A stretch of 64,000 nt of DNA from Sabethes cyaneus (lineage: Eukaryota > Arthropoda > Insecta > Diptera > Culicidae), in assembly GCF_943734655.1 (NCBI RefSeq), contig NC_071354.1, positions 233,485,206 to 233,549,205 on the forward strand. The letters are read 5' to 3'. Below, piece after piece: positions 57,352 to 64,000 of this stretch. Made by a program: the position numbers and the translations under genes. Each line of letters starts with the position of its first letter. The stretch's first letter is position 1. The notes below the pieces were generated by a model. That model made no database searches and had not been told where the DNA came from. It was given only the letters and a program-made list of their open reading frames with translations.

Positions 57352-57590
57352 AATCAAAACCGCGTAAATTCAGAAAACCGCCCAAATTCCGAAAACCGCC
57401 TAAATTCCGAAAACCGCGTAAATTCCGAAAACCGCGTAAAAAAAACCACGTAAAAAAACCGCGTAAATTCCGAAAACTGCGTAAAAAACCGCGTAAATTC
57501 CGAAAACCGCGAAAAAAACCGCGTAAATTCCGAAAACCGCGTAAATTCCGAAAACCGCGTGAAAATAGTCGCGTAAAAAATCGCGTATAT
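57352..57590. repeat. 18-bp array (CCGCGTAAATTCCGAAAA)
   Basis: About a dozen units, some shortened to CCGCGTAAAAAAA. The unit is a multiple of three, so open frames with six-residue periods exist on both strands: a KPRKFR-type basic frame (57303-57644 plus) and Arg/Phe/Gly or Phe/Ser frames on minus. The TTACGCGG word also occurs in decayed DNA near 19600-19620. No protein function is inferred. Confidence 0.85.
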
Positions 57591-57719
57591 ATACGTATAT
57601 ATACGTATCGTGTATATAAATTGCATTTTTTCATATCGCAGTAATTTGTATTAATTATTTTGAATTAATAATAATGCCTGTATTAAAACGTGTTTAAAAA
57701 AATTAAAATGGCTTTCAGC

Positions 57720-58060
57720 TTCCTGTTAAATGAATAGCGTCACTTTCCGAGCGTACTTTTTTTGCGTATTTGCTCTGTTTGATCTGCACAGAAATCTGCT
57801 GGCGCAAACATTTTCGGGCCGAATGTATTTGATAATCTCACGAATTTCATGCTGTTTTGCAAACAGTGTACTGGCCCCACAAAATATGTCAAAATTTATT
57901 TGATTTTGTAACACGGGTAACGTCTCAGATCGAATTTTTGACATCAAATTTGACAAACAGTGTACTGGGCAAGACAAATATGTCTGTCAAATACCAAAAT
58001 TTGCCCAAATTCTGACAAGAAGAAAATTTGACGATAAAGCAAACAGTGTACTGGTACCTT
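57720..58060. mobile_element. Possible MITE, GTACACTGTTTG family, right end
   Basis: GCAAACAGTGTACTGG occurs at about 57859, in a CAAACAGTGTACTGGG form at about 57953, and at 58039, the last continuing to TACCTT at the right border (58060). Spacings are about 94 and 86 bp. The left border was not found. Confidence 0.45.
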
Positions 58061-58065
58061 TACAT

Positions 58066-58500
58066 CGTCTTTTCGCTACCTTGCATTGTCTGTTCGTCAT
58101 ATTATCGTTGCTTTTCCGGAACCATTTACCCGTCTTTTTGTAATCTCCTTCTTGCCTTTTCTCCGTATTCGTCATCTCATGGTCATTTCTTTGTTATATT
58201 TTTATCGCCTTTTCATGTTTTTTTGCCATCTTTCCAGCGTGTTTTCGTTTTATGACATTTTGCCGCCTTTTCTTCGTTTTCATTGTCATTTTTTATCATC
58301 TCTCGTCCTGTTTGTTGCCAAGACAACAAAATTGTTGTATTTTTCTTGTCTTTTCGTTGTTCTTTCGGCGTCTTTTTGATGACGTATATTCGCCATCTTT
58401 TTGTAGACTTTTTTGTATGTTTTATCGACTGTTTGACAGTATTTAAATGTCTTTTTATCGTATTTTTGCCACCTTTTCATCACAGTTTAATTGACTTTTC
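58066..58500. repeat. TCGTCTTTTCG-type degenerate array, copy 4
   Basis: Same pyrimidine-rich style as 53180-53590, here on the outer side of a GTACACTGTTTG-family end. Phe/Leu/Ser-rich plus-strand frames are artefacts. Confidence 0.6.
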
Positions 58501-58569
58501 ATCGCTTTCTGAAAGTCCTAGAGTTTTTATTTGTCGCGTAAAAAGAGCATATTGAACATTGATGCATTG

Positions 58570-58755
58570 ATGACGATGATCTAATAAACCAGTCGTCGTA
58601 TGTTCGAATCTCGGCTGGGAGAGGCTGTTAGAGTCAGTAGGATCGTAGCACTGACCCCGCACTGTCCTGTATTCTAACAGCTGGTTGGGAAGTCTGTCGA
58701 ATAAAAACAGAAGGTCAAATTTCGATAACGGAATTAGCACCCAGGCTTGATTAAA
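58570..58755 (+). mobile_element. tRNA-derived SINE, family 1, copy E
   Basis: GATGATCTAATAAACCAGTC, B box GTTCGAATCTCGGCT, GTTAGAGTCAGTAGGATCG, CTAACAGCTGGTTGGGAAG, GTCTGTCGAATAAAAACAG, then TTTCGATAACGGAATTAGCA and CCAGGCTT. It best preserves the family's 3' half. Confidence 0.8.
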
Positions 58756-58759
58756 TCTA

Positions 58760-59220
58760 CTTGATTAAAAAAGCAACCTTATTCGCTTGATTTTGAAGTT
58801 CCATCGCACTACAGAAATTCAATTACGGAGCTGCCAGAATGTGGGAAAAAATGAAAATGAAAATATATAGCCTTTTTGCCGCACTTTAACCAAGAAAATA
58901 TCAGTATTACTATAAATAGCTGCCGTCAAAGCGAAAAATGCTAGTTTTTATTAACAGCAATAAAGCAAATCTTCCATTTTTAATACATTTCTCATTAAAG
59001 AAAAGTATTCTATTCTTGCTCTCAGAAAGAATAAAATTATGCTTTTCGGGATATTATTCATTTCATGTACCCACACGTACTTTTTGTTACTAAATGAAAC
59101 TTTCAATCTTTTCCGCAAAGTTTATGAAAATCCGTAGATTTCAGAACTTGATCAATAGTTCCGTAGAAAATTCCTAAATCCGTAGAACTACGGATAAATC
59201 CGTATCGCAGTAGCCACAAG
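58760..59220. other. AT-rich spacer
   Basis: TCCGTAGA-like words near 59130-59200 are the only repetition. No gene is seen. Confidence 0.4.
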
Positions 59221-59225
59221 ACTAG

Positions 59226-59960
59226 TTATGGAGGAGTTCTAATTGCAGTCGCTGCTAAATACGTCAACTCGGAAATCGAGATGCGCAACGGCTTAACAAT
59301 TAAGCAGGTATGTGTAACGACCACGATTCATGGAAAGAAATTTTCGTTATGTGCTGTTTATTTGCCACCGGACAAAAGCCGTAATGTTACATCTTTCGAA
59401 CGCCACATTTCATCGTTCCGCGAAATATACGAAAATGCAGCACCAAATGAAACGATATTAGTATGTAGTGACTAAAATCAACCACACTTGTGTTGGTCCA
59501 TTAACGACGACTGTGTCATTTGCTGCAATACTAGCCTGTTTCCACCGTCTAGCAGCGCGCTTATTGATGGAAGGAATTCCCAAGCAAAAATGTGAGTCTT
59601 ATTGTACTCTTATGGTGGTCTTCAAGACCAATTTTGGTCTTAAATGCCATCATAAGAGTGTAATAAAACCCGAATTGTTACTTGGGTTTTTTAATCTTTG
59701 CCAACAAAATTAAATACACAATCACCTTGAAAAACCCTCGACCTGGTTCTCACAAATTTTGATTCAGTCGATATTAACGAATGTGCTGTTCCGCTACTAC
59801 GAGTTGATCCTCACAACCTATAAGTACAGGTTAGCAAACGTTCCAGTTCACTCGCGTGGAGCACCACTGAATTCAGAAGATTAAAACGAGCACGTAATGT
59901 TCATCAGGCGTAATCGTTCCGCCGAATCAAAGAATGCATTTCGGTCTTCTAGCCTATAGC
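59226..59960 (+). pseudogene. Jockey-like LINE endonuclease remnant
   Basis: Plus-strand blocks in the order of an apurinic-type LINE endonuclease: YGGVLIAVAAKYVN (about 59226-59270), CAVYLPPDKSRN (about 59352-59385), ILVCSD followed by a stop, then NQPHLCWS (about 59457-59495), and after frameshifts DLVLTNFDSVDINEC and VDPHN (about 59737-59820). The Asp in LVCSD and the His in VDPHN correspond to catalytic positions, but the G(D)YN motif is broken by the stop. It probably derives from the same family as 61150-62260, though the part between is replaced by other LINE pieces. Confidence 0.7.
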
Positions 59961-60141
59961 GAAAACTGAATTCACGGCTATATCGTAAGTATAATCGGCT
60001 ATAATCGGAAGTATTGCAAGTCCAACACGGGCGTAGGCATCGCGATGGTAGGGAGGGGGGTTTGGGGTGATCCTCCCCATCTACACTTTCAAGCTTGAAA
60101 TTTCTCAGCCAGCGTTGTTTAGAACACATGAAAATTTAATT

Positions 60142-60540
60142 TCGTCGTCGTCGTCAGCAGCTTAGAGCCGGGGTTGTTCGTGCTGTTTTTAGCTCCATTC
60201 AACTCGATCTTGGGTTACACGTCGCCCATTTGCCAGGTGTCTCTGAATTACCAGCTTTTGGGGTGCGTATATCTTCCATGAGCATTGTTAAATCAATAAA
60301 AACTATCGCTCTAATAGGGGTTTGTATCATTGTCAGCCTCGTAAGGCGGTTTACGTTAGTTGATCGTAGCGTTTTGCGAAGGGCAAAGTGGGTTCGATGT
60401 CTTGCTTGAGTACCCCGCTGGATCTCCTTATTCCCGTTGTTATCCGCGGTCACATAAACGTACTCATCTACCACTTCTGGTTCATTACCGAACACCGATT
60501 TTCGTCCGCGAAAGACGCACGTTCGTTACTTATTTTAACA
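60142..60540 (-). pseudogene. RTE-like LINE 3' part with (GAC)n tail
   Basis: Minus-strand EPEVVDEYVYVTADNNGNKE (about 60485-60425), IQRGTQARHRTHFALRKTLR (about 60424-60365) and ANVNRLTRLT-type text follow the thumb region of RTE-like enzymes. The 3' end is CCCCGGCTCTAAGCTGCTG followed by (ACG)n at 60141-60155. A 98-codon frame (60199-60495) survives but lacks the catalytic box. Confidence 0.65.
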
Positions 60541-60900
60541 GCTGAGAGCCGGGGTGGCTCTTGCTGTATCAAGAATTCCTCTCCATTGTACTCGACCGTT
60601 TGAGCCTCTACCATTCATGTATTCGCTCTTCGACGCGTTTATTTAAGCCCAATCCTCTCGGCCCCTTTGCTTTCAGCCTAATGCAAATGGCCGTGGAAAA
60701 GTCTGGCTTTAATATCAACGTCTGCGGTAGTAAAGAAGTATGTTACCTTTACGGGAAATCAAACTTCCCGTTTCGATATCTGCTCATCGAATCATCCTCT
60801 CTAGAGCGATTTTGAAGCGAAAGAGCGATAAGCTGTCAGCTTGTCTCGATTCTTGCCGCGTATCGAGGTGACTATGAACTCGAAATTCGAATATACAACC
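60541..60900 (-). pseudogene. Second RTE-like LINE 3' end
   Basis: ATTCTTGATACAGCAAGAGC, CACCCCGGCTCTCAGCTG at 60541-60580 (minus) is the same 3' terminus as at 30951 and, further decayed, at 60165. Upstream sequence (to about 60900) has the CTCGATACGCGGCAAGAA word shared with 32432. It appears internally deleted, with its 3' end abutting the 5' side of the 60142-60540 copy. Confidence 0.5.
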
Positions 60901-61149
60901 TACTACGATGTCAACTTGGAGGCAGAATTTTAACATCTGTCTTCATTTATTTTAATTCGATTTTGTTGTTAGATGAAGAATTCTCATTTTCAACCAGAAT
61001 AGCTTTTAACTGAAAATAATTTCCCCTTTCCTGAACAAACTCCTTAAGGCTAGGCTTTGTCTAATTTTTTTTTTGTAATCCCCCTTCCATCTAACTTAAG
61101 GCTTAATGCAAGGTGCTTTTGGAATTGTGATAACTCGAAAAAGATAAAT

Positions 61150-62260
61150 ACATCTCTCCAGATCAACATGGTATTATGCCTGGTCGATTGGTTACCACGA
61201 ATTTATTGAATTTCACGTTTACTTATTTTACACAAATTGAAACGAAAGCTCAGGTTGACATGTTTTATACTGACCTCAGAGCATCCTTTAATAGAATTGA
61301 CCATCGCATACTTTTGCATAAGCTACGTCATCTGGGAGCCTTAGATGATTTGACTGAATGGCTTAACTCTGATCTTAGCGATAGAACACTGCGCCTAAAA
61401 TTAGCAGTATGTATTTCATCACCGTTTGGTAACTTGAGTGGAGTACCTCATGGGAGCAACCTAGGACCTTTGCTGTTCACCACATTTTTCAACGATGTTG
61501 CATGTTTGCTCGACAGTGAAAGTAAACTAGCTAAAGCTGACGATTTCAAACTATATTCTGCAGTGCGTTGTATCGAAGACTGTGATCGTTTACAAGGATT
61601 GCTCAATATTTTCCTGGATTGGCGTCAACGAAACAAGCTGATTGTCGGCGTCCCAATATGCTTTGTTAGAACATTTCATCGTAATGCACAGCCAATTATT
61701 TCCGACTACCGCATAGAAGGCGTTAAGCTCAACAGACTCAAAGAGATCAGTGACCTAGAAGTTCTGATGGATAAGAAACTCTCCTTTGCCAATCATCGAT
61801 CAGCCATTATCGCTAAAGCTAACACAGCCTTAAAGCTTTGTATTGCTCATTGGTGCGTCCTATTTTGCAGAATTCAACACTATTATATGGTTGGCTCATC
61901 AACTAACATGGGAATAGAGAGAGTTTAAAAACGATTTCTCTGCGTTGCTCTGCGCAATTTGCCCTAGCGTGACCCTCCTTATCGCGATCGCTGCAAACTA
62001 ATCAATCTTGATACTTTGACTAGACGCCGGAAAATTGAACGGGTGACTTTTGTTGCCAAGCTTCTAAACAATGAGATCGACTGTCCACGACTGTTATCGT
62101 TACTTGATCGCCGAATTACATCGCGGTTCCTTAGGAATTCCTTACGTTACTTCAACCAAGATTTCTTCGCACGGCGTTTAGGGAAAGTTCCGGCATTTTA
62201 TAACTACCTAGATCCGATTTTTTTGCTATTTGAGAATTGTAAAAACTGTAGTGTAATATT
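61150..62260 (+). pseudogene. Jockey-like LINE reverse transcriptase, broken
   Basis: A 250-codon frame (61176-61928) follows DQHGIMPGRLVTTNLL (start at about 61158) with VDMFYTDLRASFNRIDHRIL (palm motif A), GVPHGSNLGPLLF (canonical PQGS changed to PHGS) and LAKADDFKLY (canonical YADD changed to KADD, both Asp kept). Near 61845 a deletion and frameshift fuse it to VLFCRIQHYYM. Beyond a stop, RRKIERVTFVAKLLNNEID and PRLLSLLDRRI in a second frame (62016-62285) give the C-terminal region. The 3' tail near 62290 is AATAAACAAATAATAAC. The substituted motif residues and breaks indicate a dead copy. Confidence 0.8.
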
Positions 62261-62309
62261 TCTATTCATTAAGACTATTTGTTAGATGAATATAATAAAC
62301 AAATAATAA

Positions 62310-63540
62310 CACTTGCTGAAACCATAATTGATGATCTGGGGAATTCGCGAGGAAAATGTATCGATAATTTCCATATTTTTACTATTTATCAAGTTAAATA
62401 GTTTTTTATGCGCATAATTATAATTATAAGCATTCAAAAGCTAACCACTTCACTGTTCACATTTTGATTTCACACCCTTACCTTCCCATAAGTAGTATTT
62501 CTACGTCAGAAAAAACTGTACTACTCACTACTCAGAAACAAGTCTTTAGATCCTGTCAACAATTTGAGGAATCAATTTTCTTTCAATATTAAATAAAAAC
62601 AAATATTTTACTTTCAGAAAGAAAAAGACAGTAAAACCATCTTCATCATCTGTATTGTTATTCTCAGAGGCAAAAGATAGTAGTACCCTTAACATCTGGA
62701 TTGTTCTCTTCATCACAAACATTCACAATAGTCTAAAAAATAATAATAAAAAAAGCTATCATTGCGTAGCAAAACGGTTTAGACCGGTTTATATTCGAAA
62801 AGGTTCATATTCTAGAATACGAAAGGACAAACATTCTATGTTTCACACTCAAGCGCTCGATCAGATCTCTATTGCAAGGATCTTGTTTATGCATTGTGAT
62901 TGTCTGTTTATCTCTGTATGAAACTTCAACCATCCCGTCGGACATATAGGACGTACACATACAACTGATACACCTATTCAAGTGAACTTCTTAAAAATAA
63001 ATGGTTATCCTCAACTACCTACTTACAATTTTTCCAATTATCTCTTACAAACAACCATTCTTAAATGAGAATGGCAGAAAAAAGGTATAGATTGTGTTAC
63101 TCCTGTCTTTCCTTGCTTAATACCACGGATCTTTTTGAGCTGCGGGTTGCATTTTTATTTCTGCATTGGTATGTACTCGTACAGTATTGAACCGATTATT
63201 CTCTTCGCCAGCAGGAGAAAAATCTTTCCTGACACCCCCAAATTAAAAAAAAAATAGATAAAAAAAAACAGAGAAACGCCCAAAACTAAAGGTAAAACAA
63301 AAGCTGCTTCGAACGAAGCCACAGAAAAATCGAGGACATTTCCGTGATTGTGTGATGTTGGCACAATGCTTCCCCTGACTCGCCTTTTCTCTTGCTTCTT
63401 TTCTCTCCTCCAAACTGGAATAGACGGATAACAACCACACACAAAAAAAAGAATAGTTCGACACAAAAGCCAAACCGGAACGAAAGCATACCCCAGTTCT
63501 CCTTCTACTTGTCCTCCTGCTTCGGGGCCAGTGCGTGGTA
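62310..63540. other. AT-rich stretch, possibly 3' untranslated at its right end
   Basis: No gene is seen in 62310-63150. If the exon at 63551-63700 is real, 63155-63550 would be its 3' untranslated region; a minus-strand AATAAA (plus TTTATT) lies at about 63154-63159. Confidence 0.3.
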
Positions 63541-63550
63541 CGTGGAACTA

Positions 63551-63700
63551 TTATAGTCGTCGAAGAGCTGCCATCGACATCGGCGGATTCTTGTTCTTAC
63601 GGGTCGGCTGGACGGACATCGGTGCCACCAGGATATCCGCTGCCGACGTCGGTGACGAGGACGCTTTTGAGTCGGTCTCGGACGATTCTTCGCCTACTTC
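63551..63700 (-). CDS. Candidate terminal coding exon of an unidentified host gene
   Basis: Minus-strand frame of 49 codons plus stop (63551-63553). It opens exactly after an acceptor-like CACAATAG (63701-63708), preceded by a long pyrimidine-rich tract (minus strand of about 63715-63765). The protein starts EVGEESSETDSKASSSPTSA, then ADILVAPMSVQPTRK, and ends PPMSMAALRRL. The Ser/Glu/Pro-rich part looks like a disordered tail, and most third codon positions are G or C, unlike the surrounding AT-rich DNA. Plus-strand frames over the same bases (63531-63713, 63535-63765) are also open, so the strand is not certain. Family unknown. Confidence 0.35.
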   Translation of the reverse strand, partial: EVGEESSETDSKASSSPTSAADILVAPMSVQPTRKNKNPPMSMAALRRL

Positions 63701-63769
63701 CTATTGTGGTTGACGAGCGGGTGGTGTGGGGTATGGAAAAGAAGACGAAGAACAGAAAGCAATAATGAG

Positions 63770-64000
63770 CAAGCGGTTAATTTCTGATAAAACTTTCGGG
63801 TGCAATTATGCTTTGCTTGCTTGCTTTAATGAGGGGAATAAATTTCAATTTTTTTCAGTGAAAAAAGAAAGTAAAAATCGGTTACGAGATGGGGCCGTTA
63901 GTTACGCGGGAACAAAGGCCGAAAATAAATACTTTATCCGAATGGTGCGCTATTATTATGGCGAGGCGAGGGTGAGGGTGTTAAATTTTGAATGTATTCT
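63770..64000. other. Right edge, no feature
   Basis: Likely intron if the adjacent exon is real. No repeat is recognised. Confidence 0.3.

Noticed and set aside
57303..57644. Basic KPRKFR-type repeat protein
   Set aside because: Direct translation of the 18-bp tandem array; the opposite strand is equally open.
1..64000. A clustered novel multi-gene system (defence, biosynthetic or similar)
   Set aside because: No run of intact co-oriented genes exists anywhere in the window. All long coding similarity is to dead transposable elements.

Overview
The window is AT-rich eukaryotic DNA with almost no coding sequence. It is packed with transposon debris, short-period tandem repeats and tRNA-derived SINEs. 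The mix (mariner/ITmDD37E-like and piggyBac-like DNA elements, hundreds-of-bp TA-flanked non-autonomous elements, RTE-like and Jockey-like LINEs, a Ty3/Gypsy pol remnant, a Helitron-like element carrying a minisatellite) suggests a repeat-rich dipteran, most likely a culicine-type mosquito. That is inference from repeat style; no host gene was recognised by name. The window is probably intron or intergenic DNA.

Layout. 1-5 kb: an internally deleted mariner-like element, two head-to-head SINEs around a 12-bp minisatellite, a small MITE, a copy of a roughly 0.9-kb non-autonomous element, and a tiny poly(A) retroposon. 6.3-7.3 kb: the best host-gene evidence, a minus-strand 165-bp candidate exon and a plus-strand GC-rich 5'-exon-like patch ending in a strong splice donor. 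7.9-13.7 kb: MITEs, a dimeric SINE, two ~300-bp direct duplications, a (CA)n tract and a dead LINE fragment. 14.1 kb: a near-perfect 51-bp hairpin. 18-22 kb: a SINE, AAAACGAC-type low-complexity arrays and related repeat segments. 21.2-27.8 kb: four TA-flanked non-autonomous DNA elements almost back to back, the last next to a dead mariner transposase. 28.6-32.7 kb: a GC-rich patch, a piggyBac-like MITE and a LINE remnant. 32.8-35.6 kb: two large short-period arrays, the second with a ~180-bp higher-order period.

35.8-38.4 kb holds a fully resolvable three-level nest: a 5'-truncated LINE (10-bp target duplication) holds a hAT-type element (8-bp duplication), which holds a 125-bp palindromic MITE (TA duplication). 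43-50 kb: LINE scrap, a piggyBac-like element, a Helitron-like element with about twelve 143-bp repeats, abutting a broken Gypsy pol. 52-59 kb: more SINEs, low-complexity arrays, hairpin MITEs and a second nest (foldback in MITE in SINE). 59.2-62.3 kb: Jockey-like LINE remnants with two RTE-like 3' ends between them. 63.5-63.7 kb: a minus-strand candidate terminal exon.

No RNA gene, CRISPR array, operon or intact transposase/polymerase gene was found. All transposon coding regions seen are broken. The most informative content is the nesting order, and a recurring design in which several unrelated-looking TA-flanked elements carry repeated G-rich words near both ends.
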